Part shown: positions 31,372 through 41,398 of the stretch, piece after piece | How the letters are laid out: each line of letters opens with the position of its first letter | How positions within the stretch are numbered: the first letter of the stretch is position 1 | Source of the DNA: Sclerotiophoma versabilis | Lineage: Eukaryota > Ascomycota > Dothideomycetes > Pleosporales > Didymellaceae | Direction: 5' to 3' | Assembly: GCA_012274445.1 (NCBI GenBank) | Contig: JAAROD010000076.1 | Span: forward strand, 682,001-746,000 | Length of the DNA stretch: 64,000 nt | Program-made: the position numbers and the translations under genes | The notes under the pieces: generated by a model | What the model was told of the DNA's origin: nothing | What the model saw: the letters and a program-made list of their open reading frames with translations, nothing else | Database searches by the model: none

Positions 31372-33175
31372 ATGAGGCATATATCGTCATCTCTCCTGCT
31401 ACTAGCGAGTTTCGTGCGTGTTCAAGCCCAGGGCAGTGGCTCGTCTTACCAGCTGAGTAGCAGCACCCTGCCTGTATCCAACTCAACATACGATTACATC
31501 GTAGTAGGAGGAGGAGCATCTGGTCTGGTTGTATCAGAGAGGTTTGCTGAGACAGAGAAGTCGGTGCTCTTACTTGAGCGAGGTGGGCCATCTCTGTACT
31601 CATCAGGCGGAGATGTTCTCACACCCTGGAACAACACGCTGACCGTCTACGATGTGCCTGCTCTGTTCTATTCGCTCTCCACTTGGCCTGGTGTCAACGC
31701 TTGGTGCACCGATGTGCCTGCAGGTGTACAGGCTGGGTGCATACTGGGTGGAGGCACCGTACTCAACAGCATGCAGTACGTTCGACCATCGAGCTTTGAC
31801 TTTGACGACAAGTGGCCTGCAGGCTGGCGATGGGCTGATGTTAAGGACTCGGCTGAACGTCTGTACGCACGCATACCTGGAACCACAACACCATCCACCG
31901 ATGGTAAACACTACGACAATGATGTTTGGGATATCTCATCAAAATTCCTCGCTTTGGGTGGCTACAAGCAGGTTGACACTAATGAGGAGCCTGACAAGAA
32001 ATACAAAGTCTACTCGTACCCAGCACTCAACGTTGAACATGGCCTTCGTGCCAGCCCTGTTCGCACGTACTTACCACTCGCAATGAAGCTCCCGAATTTC
32101 AAACTCCAGCTGCATACCAAGGTGGTTCGCACAATTCGAACCGGATCAACAGTCACTGGTGTTGAAGTCGAGGACGCCGCCGGGCATCGCTCCATCATAA
32201 ACCTCAAACCAAGTGGCAAGGTGATTCTTGCCGCTGGAGCTATGTCCAGTCCTCGCATTCTTTTCAACTCAGGTATCGGCCCAGCAGACCAGATCAACAT
32301 TGTAAAGAATGGGTTGACCGGAGTTACCCTTCCGCCGAAGGAGGAATACATCGAGTCGCCCGTCGGCGTTGTTCGAGACCACACAATCGTAATCATAACC
32401 TTCAACGTCCCCGGAGGCACGCAAACGCTGAGCCAAGCCGCCCTCACCAACCCCAGCCAATCGATCATCGACCTCTACGCGCACGGCTCGGGTCCCCTCG
32501 CGCAGTCCTGGAACCGGCTCATGTCCTACACAACAATCACAAACGACAACGGACACAAAACATTCATCCAGACGCATGCATACTCAGTACGCAACAATAC
32601 CGTCCAATTCCTCGTTGCTGTCACGCACAACTCTACTTCCTCCGGCATGCTAGGTATCATGCCTGAGGGCAATACGGTGTATACGAAGAGCCCGCACCTC
32701 CAATCCGACGCCGACAAGGAAGCAATGGTAAAAGCCATCGCTGAGCTCTTAGCCATCAGTCGCCTACCGAACAGCACATTGACATACAGCGGCCCTTCAA
32801 ACTCGACCGGCGCGTCTGTCCTTGAGGAAGCACTGAAGGGTACTTCTTCGACCCCGACGATGATTCACGGATCGCATATGATTGGCACGACGATTATGGG
32901 CACGGATGATGGGACGAAGAATGGGAGCAGCGTGGTGGATACTGATTGCAAGGTCTACGGTACAGGTGTGTACATCCTGAGTCATCCTGAAAACTTTGCT
33001 GAGATTTATGGCAGACAATCTGTTCGTCGTTGATGCCGGCATGCATGCTGATCTTCCAACGGGAAATACGCAGGCCATTGTTATGGTAGCAGCTGAACAT
33101 GCTGCGCACAGAATCATTGCACTTGACCATGCAACAAACAGCACTACAGCACATGTGGCTGGTTGTGTACTTTAG
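31372..33175 (+). CDS. Cellobiose-dehydrogenase-like secreted GMC flavoenzyme (AA3_1-like) without the haem domain
   Basis: Secreted FAD oxidoreductase of 584 residues; exons 31372-32965 and 33015-33175, intron 32966-33014. Reading through the intron gives a false early end at 33033. A signal peptide (MRHISSSLLLLASFVRVQAQ) is followed almost directly by the dinucleotide-binding loop YDYIVVGGGASGL and VLLLERGGPS, the latter typical of cellobiose dehydrogenase. GMC signature 2 (AAGAMSSPRILFNSGIGP) is in the middle. The C-terminal catalytic part has the His in TMIHGSHMIGTTIMG, and exon 2 supplies NLFVVDAGMHADLPTGNTQ with the second catalytic position Asn. Cellobiose dehydrogenases usually start with a cytochrome domain of about 190 residues; none is present here. 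It may oxidise cello-oligosaccharides or another sugar and pass electrons to quinones. Confidence 0.9.
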
Positions 33176-33504
33176 GTGCAATCAAGGTAGTAGACATCTG
33201 AACGGCCATAGTAATGATCACTGGCACTTTAACAAGGACAATCTTCTATAAAATATGGCTCGCAGTAGTGACGAAGTGCTGTACGTGGCATCCGTAGGAA
33301 GACGTACCTGGTATCATAGTAGCGATCGTACCCAGAGAATCCACCATCGGCCGTAAGAACATATAGATACAACAAAGTCGCAAACCCCGCTATGCGATGC
33401 GATGAAGCCTTCTAAAACGAAGACTATGACAAAAACCAAAAACAAGACAATCCTCGTCATAAACCGTTGCAACAAGATCCTTACTAGATTCATGCCCACG
33501 CTGC
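33176..33504. other. Convergent 3' spacer
   Basis: 329 bases between the CDH-like gene and the cNMP-binding/F-box gene, which converge. Nothing beyond 3' untranslated sequence is seen. Confidence 0.5.
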
Positions 33505-36478
33505 TCAAAGCGACTGCTTGCCTACACGCCACCTGCCGTCCGCAACGGTTTCGAACTTGACTCTGCGACCTCTTTGCCTGACCATCTGGACACCTCCTGC
33601 TTCTAGCCACCTCCCCAAGTTCTTACACTGACTGACATCAAAGACCTCAAGATCTCGGCAGCCCTCCACCACAGCTTCAACGCCTGTACCTGTCACACGA
33701 ACACAACCACGCACGGAGAGATTTCTGAGCTCGAGCAAGTGCAGCGATATGCAGCGGAGCGATGTATCGGAGACAGCGGAGCCGCAGAAGGCGAGGTTGA
33801 GATGTGTGAGGTTGGGTAGGCCAAGGGCGAGGACCTCCGTTGCGGTGTCTGAGAGGGCACAGCAGAACGACTGAGAAGAAACGTCAGCAATTGTCCAAAT
33901 TCATAGATGATATAATGAGGAGAGGACTCACCAGGTCCAATTCCCTCAGCCCCTTTGCGGCATTCGTCAAGTAGACAATCGCGTTGTCAGTCAGGTAGGT
34001 ACAGTCGGCAAGGCATAGCTTCTGCAATCGCGGAAAAGGGTACACGCTCCAGTGCTGGAAACCGACATCTGTGATTGTGGTGCACCGTGTGAGATCGATC
34101 GACTCGATACGATTTGCCGCATGAACGGCAATGTGTGCCATCGATCGGTCTGTGATATGCTTGCAGTAGCTGAGTGTGAGGCGTCGCAATTTTGGACAGC
34201 CGACCACGGTGCCAGGAGCCAGGGGTGCAGGCGCTGGCTGGCCGTTAGCCCCGTGCTTACCCTTCTGGCGGCTGTTCGTTTGAGCTTGTTGTTGTGCTTG
34301 TGCCGCCATCATCTGAGGTGGATGATCTGGTACGACCCAGCCAATCACGCGTGCAAGGAGGTTGTCACCGACCTTCCTGCAGTTGCTGAGATCGATCTCT
34401 TCTAGTCCTTTGGCTTTCTGCACCATTTCAAGCACCGCCGGACCTGTGATATCCCAGACGCTCTTCATCCGCCAGACCTTTACACCAGGTGCGCACACCC
34501 TGGCCAACTCGCCAAAGCCTTCATCTGTTACGTGAAAGCAATTGCTTATATTGATGTTCTTTGGTCGAGTGCCAACGAAAGGGCAGATGACATCTACTAA
34601 CGTTCGATCTGTGACTCTGCGGTTGTACTTGGCGAGATCGAGATCGTGAAGGATGTCTGGAGAAGTCGAGATGAGCTTGTGCCAATGTGAGGAGATTTGT
34701 CGCAGTTGCATAAGCTCGTACAAGTCGAAGTTCTGAAAGATCTTGACAAGAACATGATCTGGAAGACTGCCTCTGCTATATCGGCTCGGTTTTCTTATCA
34801 TGCGCGGGCGCTTGAAATCATAAGCAGGCTCTGGTGGTGTTGAGGCATGCTTCGGTATTGGCGATGGCGCGAGAGGTGTAACCAGTGGCGTGCCAAGAGG
34901 TGAGCCGATGGGCGATGGATCTTTGGAGAAGCTGCTTTTGGTGGGACTAGAGGGTGAGTCGGGTGGGGGAGGGGCAAGTGAGCCCCGTCTTGATCTAGAA
35001 CGGACGTTGTCTAGGTCGGTGTTTAGGAACGGATCCGGATCGTAAGGCTCCATCATTTTCTCGTCTCTCCGTGGCGGGGTGACTGGCAGATCAGCATCAG
35101 GAAGATCGCTGAAGGTCACCGTGGGAACACTCTCTTTTCTTCTCGGCGTTCGTGGGCGTTTTGTATCTGCGATAGCCAACTCGTCGATCTTGGGGGTGCT
35201 CTCTGAATCTGACATGTGCAAGTCGTTATCTTTTGCAGCCTCCAGTCGTTCTTTGGCGACCGACTCGACTTGTCGGCGTACATCTGGTGTGCACTTGTCC
35301 CACAATTGGGTCAGGGTATCTCCGCTGATCATGAGGCACTCAACAGAAGACACTGATCGTACAGTAGCAGTGCGACGCGGTGCTAAAGAGAGACTGACAA
35401 CTTCGCCGAAGTACTGCCCTCCTCTCAACCGAGCTTTAACCTCATATATGTTGTGCTCGCCAGCGGCTATCGATTTGCGTCTTCCCTGATCGAATGCTGG
35501 GTGTCCGTTGTGCTGAACTGGCTTCACATTGACCACCTCAACCTCTCCTTTGACGATGAAGTAGACGTCACGCCCTGACGTTCCCTGCTTGATAATGTCG
35601 TAGAAGGGAGGGAATGAGCATGGCTGGGCACGCATGCCCAGGAAGTGTAGGATATCGTCTGGCAGCTCAGAAAACAGTGGCAGTTCTTTCAACAGTGATC
35701 GCACATGTACGTCTATGCTGCCAAATGCACTGTTGGCTGCGGCTTCAGTCAGGCCGGGACTCGGTGACTTTCTCTTCTTGTACGCATTCACGACCTCTCC
35801 GTCGCGCAATGTGCCGCTCTCTGCCATGACTACATCGCCGTCTTCGCGGTCACGCTTCCCTGTAATCTGGCGCACGGGAGCGCCGGGTCGTTTGTTCGCT
35901 CCCAGCTCCTTCTTCTTGCGCCCGAGAATGGCAAGACGCTCCTTGGCCTCGTCCATGATAGCTCGTTGGACCTCTGGAAACTTGGGCAGCTCCTTCATGA
36001 GATCCTCCTTGTTCAGGCGGACTACCAGCGAGCGCATGTTTGCGATGATGGTGGCGGTGCGAGGAATGTCCATGAGTATGCCAATCTCGCCGAAGAAAGC
36101 TCCAGGCTTCAATTCGGCGAAGGTGCTCTCCTGGTCTCGCGAGGTGACCCTCATTGCGCCACGGACCAGCCAGTACATGGCTTTCCCCGTCTCGCCCTCG
36201 GTAAGGACGGTGTCGTGTGTCTGGTAGAGTGCTGGCTTGAGATGCATACCGATGGCAGCGAGGAAGGTGTCGGGGGCGGCCTGAAAGAGCGGGAAGGAGC
36301 GCAGGCGGTCGAGGAGGTCAAGCGGCAGTCCGTGGATGGTGCTCGCGGTGAGCGGTGAAGGCCGTATGGGTCTGGCGGGATTGGAGTCGCTGTCGAAGGC
36401 GCGTACCATGGCAAAGGAATCAGGCACGGCGACGCCGCCATGGCCGCGCACCGGGCCGCCAGGCCTGTACCGGCGCAT
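33505..36478 (-). CDS. Protein with two cyclic-nucleotide-binding domains, F-box and leucine-rich repeats
   Basis: A 970-residue protein; exons 33932-36478 and 33505-33870, intron 33871-33931. Order: cNMP-binding domain 1 (about 60-165), a basic linker with GKRDRED and KKRKSPS, domain 2 (about 255-395), a Ser/Pro/Asp-rich linker (about 415-560), an F-box (about 568-605, SLPDHVLVKIFQNFDLYELM), then leucine-rich repeats of the Cys-containing type to the end (for example NINISNCFHVTDEGF). Both phosphate-binding cassettes look intact: FFGEIGILMDIPRTAT at 128-143 and YFGEVVSLSLAPRRTAT at 356-372, each with the Glu and Arg needed for cyclic nucleotide. F-box proteins recruit substrates to SCF ubiquitin ligases via Skp1. 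The inference is a ubiquitin-ligase receptor whose activity answers to cAMP or cGMP. Neither function is proved. Confidence 0.92.
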
Positions 36479-37588
36479 TGTGGCGGTGAGGGTGCGGTTG
36501 CTGGCTGAGAGCGACGCGTGCGAGGCGAGCGAACGGCGGTGTGTTTGCTAAGCGGGGCTCGCTCTCCAGCAAGAGGAGGAAGGAGCTCGGTGGCAAGGTG
36601 GGCAGTGCGGTGCAGTGATGCGGCAGGCCTCAGCTCATGGTGCGCGTGTGGTGGGCGGGTAGGGCAAGCAGTGCTCGGCAGCGAGTCTTCTGAGAGCTAT
36701 GGCGCGTCCGCAGCGTGTGGGAGCTTGCTGCTTGCGTGCGAGGGTGGGGCGGGAACAGCAAACTACGGAACAAGCAGTGTGTTGCTAAGAATGGCAATTC
36801 TGCGGGAACAATGCAGTCACGTGCGCTGCAGTGCCTGGCAGCAGTCGTCGAGGTTGCTTGTTCGACAGCGTGGAGCGTGACGCTGCTCGGAGAAATGGTG
36901 ATGGCTGACGATAGGATGCGGGAGACACGGGCTCTTGGGTCGGAGCGGGAACGAGCACAAGCACAGATGGAAGGTGGATCTTCTAGAAGGAAGGAACGTC
37001 TCATGAAACACTGGCCTGTGCGCCTGCCCTCACACCAACACGAAGCGAACTCTATCGCTATCAGAGCCCTGCAGCGCCCAGCGCCCAGCGCCCCCACGCC
37101 TCCTCCTTGCGCAAGACATGCACTGAATTTGCGACTCTCACCAAGTGACGCTCCAGCAGGCTACGTCAGCGCGAGCTCGTCATGCAGCCCTGTCAGACCT
37201 CCAGCTTGTTTCGACCGGAGCTATCAAGTGCCATTCGCATTCCAGCGGCGGGCCGCTAGCGTTCACTCCTTGACCACTGCCGGCCCTACGCTTCAGATCA
37301 TGTTGCAGACACGGACCCCTCGTAACGTCATTCGTCGAAAATGCAACGACAGTTCACTACCTGGTCTACTGATTTCGTATCTCATTTCGCTCGTTCCGTG
37401 TTGATATCGTGAGTCGTGAATGTCTCCTTGTTTCTCTACAGCAGCTGTGCTGTCTGACCGTACTCCTGCTGCCCCTGCCACCGATCAAGGAAATTACTGT
37501 TGTCCCATCCTCAGCTCTGTCGAGGAAAAATCCAAGCCCAACACAATTATCGCAGCAGTCATTGCAATTCGTCCCAGTGCGCCTTTCA
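36479..37588. promoter_or_regulatory. Upstream region of the cNMP-binding/F-box gene
   Basis: 1.1 kb between two minus-strand genes. GC-rich near 36500-36720. A 229-codon plus-strand frame starting near 36715 begins with GTG, has no domain and is rejected. Confidence 0.45.
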
Positions 37589-38587
37589 TCACCACCGGTC
37601 CCTGTCGTTATATCTTCGGCGGTCATCATAGCGCTCGTCTCTGTTGTCTCTCCTACGATCTCTGTCATCGCCATACTTGTCCTCCCACCTCTCATCGCAC
37701 TCTTCTCTTCGCGCTTTCCTTTTATCCCACTGCTCTGACACTTCTCTGGCACCGAGCCCGCCAATCACAGCCCCTGCAACAGTCGCGGCGGTATCGTACT
37801 TCTTGCCTTTCTGAGCTTGGCTGCCTAGCAGGCCACCGATCAGACCTCCAGCAACAGTGGCTGCAATTCGATGATGTCTGTCGTTAGACCGCGACCGCGA
37901 CCTCGACCTTGACCTCGACCTTGAGCGAGCACGGCGATCGTTGCCGCGGTCTCTCCCAGACCGCTGCGGCGACCATGACGAGCGGCGTCTCTGGGGCTGT
38001 GGGCGGCGATTGTCGTACTGAGGCTGTTGGTACTTCTGCTTCATGTCAGCAGTGCAGCTCACAGTTTTGGCGGTCTACCTACCTGAACTTCATACCCTCG
38101 CGTATTGTTGTACGGATCGCTGCCGCGCATCACGACAGCGCCTGCATCAGGAGAACCTCGGTAGTAGAAGCTCTCGTCAGACACATATCGCGAATCTCGA
38201 CGGTCATGGTAGTCGCGCTCTTGCTGGCGATCAGGCGCATACACATCTCGCCGATCCTGGTAGTCGCGCTCTTGTTGGCGATCAGGCGCATACATATCGG
38301 CCTCAGGTCTGTTGTCCTCGCGGCCTTGCGAAGCGTCGTAATTGAGGCGAGATGGCTCGGTAGCAGATAGTTTTCGATCCCCTTGTTGCTGCTGCTGCTG
38401 GTTGTGTCGCCTATGCAAACTCGGTGAGTACCTCCCAATTCTGTCAAAAGCCTTGTCGTGGTATTTGTCTACGGCCTTGTCAACACCTTCGAAGCCAAGT
38501 TCCTGAAGAGTACAAACAACGGATCAGCAAAGCATGGGAGTTCGTCACCCTAGACTCGCGTACCACGAGCTCTTCATAATTGCCCAT
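37589..38587 (-). CDS. Glycine-zipper protein with Arg/Ser repeats
   Basis: A protein of about 289 residues from exons 38567-38587, 38432-38502, 38083-38410 and 37589-38038. It starts MGNYEEL, then ELGFEGVDKAVDKYHDKAFD, an N-terminus shared by a group of uncharacterised filamentous-fungal proteins. Next come a Gln-rich stretch, a 17-residue unit duplicated in tandem (YAPDRQQERDY core), and a run of seven Arg-Ser pairs. Two Gly/Ala helices follow (AATVAGGLIGGLLGS and AATVAGAVIGGLGAREVSE) that fit a glycine zipper, a motif for tight membrane helix packing. The last 50 residues are Arg/Asp-rich. The first splice donor is ambiguous (GTGGTA), allowing one extra Val, and the last acceptor is a tandem AAGCAG. 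Function unknown; membrane or stress roles are only guesses. Confidence 0.8.
38194..38297 (-). repeat. Tandem duplication of a 51-base coding unit
   Basis: Two adjacent copies encode 17-residue units differing at few positions (YQDRRD versus YHDRRD ends). It lies inside exon 3 of the glycine-zipper gene and keeps the frame. Boundaries are approximate. Confidence 0.8.
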
Positions 38588-39981
38588 AGCGTCCGCGCCG
38601 AGTGGTCAAGCAAAGTTAGACTCCGAGCGTTCCGTGCGGTGATGCCTCCGTTACGGTTATGCGGATGCAAATTCGGGAGCTACTGTAGACCAAAGGTCTT
38701 AACGCTGCTCCTTGAACCCTGTTTATGGTATGACGTAACTCAGCTTACCGGGAACCAGCGACTTGGCTCGGTCACTGCGCGGAGATCATGTTTGCAACTT
38801 CACCGTCAGCCTGCAAAATGCGCAACTCATGTCTCCAGAATCATCCAGGTGACGTCAATCAATTCCCAAGCCACTCTTGGTGTTGTGTCGTACAGGTAGT
38901 TGCGATGGAATTTTGAGACTGGTGTGACCGCCCAGCCTTACGAATGACCAAAACATAAAACCCTCCAATAATACTGCCTTGCTAGGCATCACACAACAAC
39001 AACTTTTCGAGCAACATAGCTTCGAACCGAAAGTTTACCTCGCCACAGACGCCGAGCAAAACATGGCGCACAAGAACATATCCTTCATGCTGCCCAGGAC
39101 AAAGATTCAACAAGCTTGTCAAGCTACAGATTAGGCAACATGCTCATAGATGTCATAAACAATGACATAATTTTTGGATAAGTTTCACTTAATGAGTGCC
39201 CGAACTCGCATCTAACCGCAAAAAATGGTATGCTGATTTAGACGGGATGAAATAATTCGTACAAATTCGAGTCCTATCACCCTCTAGTGACCACTGAGAC
39301 GCTGATTGCTGCACAATCTTCCCAATCACCAATGACTATTCCTAATCAAACATACCCCCAACAAAAACGCGGCGTGCACGATGGGCAGTAGGTCGTACCC
39401 AAACACAAACAATATCGCAAAACCTTGTGAAAGGTTTTCATCAGAAAGGCCACCACGCATACGCTAGTATGTAGCTATGCCAGCACCATGCAACAAACCA
39501 CTCAGGCCTAACCCTCCCTTTGCGGCCAGCAACATTCCTAGCCAACCACCAGCATCGGCCCTAGGTGGACAGCTAGCTCTTAGAGTATACGGACGAAGCC
39601 AGCACATTCCTTCATAGTGATTTCGGAGGAGTCAATGATATTGGAGTGGGCTAGAGACACATTAGCCAAAAAGTCAATAAACATATCTGCTGAATCCTAG
39701 GGGCTTGTGGTAGTGGATTGCAGACATTGAGGGGTGTACGGACTTCTCTTTTGCTCGATGTAAAAGGCACCATGTCTTATGCGTCGTAAAGTAGCTCCTT
39801 AAGACTTGTCGTGCAGTAGCAGGATTGCAGAGCCCCTAGGAAAGGGGACAGCCCACATTTTTTGCAGCGGCGGATATCTGCTGCCAGCAATCGACAGCTC
39901 GGTTTTGAAAACACCATCTCTACCACAATAGCGAACAGTACGTTCTTGACCAACAACAAAGACCTAAGTTGAGGCGCCAGG
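38588..39981. promoter_or_regulatory. Upstream region of the glycine-zipper gene
   Basis: 1.39 kb between two minus-strand genes. It holds a perfect TGACGTCA palindrome at 38850-38857 and a related TGACGTAA near 38732. The rest is AT-richer with short frames only; no gene seen. Confidence 0.5.
38850..38857. promoter_or_regulatory. CRE/ATF palindrome TGACGTCA
   Basis: Perfect eight-base CRE site, about 263 bases upstream of the glycine-zipper gene ATG (minus strand). Fungal Atf1/AtfA-type bZIP dimers bind this sequence; occupancy here is inferred. Confidence 0.5.
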
Positions 39982-41398
39982 TCAGAACACACGGCCGACT
40001 ACAAAAGTCTCAAACACCGCATCGTTGAAACGCCCTTGTTCGATAACCCCGCCGAATCTAGTATCAAAGTCAGCGTCCGAGAAATCTCCAAAAAGCATTA
40101 TCAAAAGTACTCACCCATAGCACTTTACGCTCTCCAAGAGCTTTTCCTTCAGCCTCTCCAATCTCTCCACATCCAAGTGTCCGAACTCTGGATGTTTCCG
40201 AATCGAGTCCCAGGCCTGAACCGGAGTTATCTCATCACAGTTCAACGGAACACTGCTTGAGAGCTGAAGAAGACGTTCGATGCCCAGAGAGGACACCTCC
40301 CAGACTGTATTATCGCTGGGGAGTGAGCGCTGCTGGAGCGGGGCGGGATGGTCGTGTAGCAAAGCAGCGCTAACGGTAAGTGCATGGCCGGTTGGCGAAT
40401 CCTGTGAAGTGGGTATGTTGTGGGCAAGGCAAGGGCTTTCGAGGCTACGCGGTGGAATTAGCTTGAGTGGGGTTGTAGGGCTTGAGTGGGGACTTTTGGA
40501 AATACCTTAGTATGAAATTCATCCCGACTGTGGTGAGATCCAGTTCAACAAGAAGCCTAGTGTTGACAGTACGAAGAGGTAGGGCGTGCTTTGTCGTAGC
40601 TGCTGATGGATAGCGAGGCGGGAAAGCTAAGTATGGTGTTCAGCTCAGTGCAGAATATGAGGAGATTTTATGCGGGAGGCGTACGACTGAGATATCTTGG
40701 TGGATTGTCAAGTTGTGTGATGCCTTTTTCTCTTAGGCTAGCATTCAACGATTGGCCCTCGCGACGATCATCACTAAGTTCATTATTCGATCCTGCTCTC
40801 TTGGCTTGTATTCGCTGCTGCCGCTGTTGAGCTTGCGACTTGATCGTTTCAATACTAAGTTCGAAAGATCCATCGGGTATGTCTTGTACAGATGCGAACT
40901 CCTGACGCGCTTGCAACTTTTCAGGTGTTACCTGGATCCCATTGTCAGACAAAAGCCTCTTCAGATTTCCGATCTGTGCGTAAAGTTCCCTTGTCTCTTG
41001 CATGATTCTTGCCTCGTTGGCGCGCAACTGGATGACTTCTTGTTCTAGAGATTTGACATAGACTTCTTTGCGTTCGCGGTGGGTTCTTGGTAGTCGTTAG
41101 AATACTTGCTACAACAAAGGGTCTCTAAAGAGAGCTTGAATACCTCTGAGCTCGACGGACTTGGTCTCTGCGCTTCTGCTGCGGATTTGAAGAGCTCGTT
41201 AGGGTGATGTCTATTGATCTGGCGTTATTGGGATTGTAGCTACGCGGTGCGCTCGAGCCTGAATGTGTGCACGCGCACAACGAAAAGTCTGAACCAAGAA
41301 CAGCCCAATGTTTCCCTCTGGCTCGAGACAGAAAGATAAGTAAACGTACCTTCTGAAGACGTCCTGCCGCTCTTGTATGATTTGAACGTAAACTTCAT
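39982..41398 (-). CDS. AP-1-like bZIP transcription factor, five exons
   Basis: Nuclear regulator of 343 residues by this model: exons 41350-41398, 41144-41258, 40685-41085, 40115-40505 and 39982-40057, phases all consistent. The bZIP spans the exon 2/3 junction: basic region KRRDQVRRAQRTHRERKE at 45-62, then VYVKSLEQEVIQLRAN and a zipper to about residue 95. A long Ser/Pro/Gln linker precedes a conserved C-terminal module (about 235-343) with VWEVSSLGIERLLQLS, EITPVQAWDSIRKHP and CYGFGGVIEQG, seen in fungal AP-1-like bZIP proteins. The invariant Asn of the basic region is replaced by Val50. Intron 3 (40506-40684, 179 bases, GTACGC...CTAAG) is the least certain junction; retaining it gives a 193-residue protein ending at 40668. 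The ATG at 41398 is provisional since the frame stays open upstream. Confidence 0.8.

Noticed and set aside
31372..33033. CDH-like gene ending at 33033 as a single exon
   Set aside because: The true GMC C-terminus (NLFVVDAGMHADLPTGNTQ) is recovered only by removing the 49-base intron 32966-33014.
36715..37404. 229-codon plus-strand open frame
   Set aside because: Begins with GTG, GC-rich promoter region of the F-box gene, composition unlike the nearby genes.
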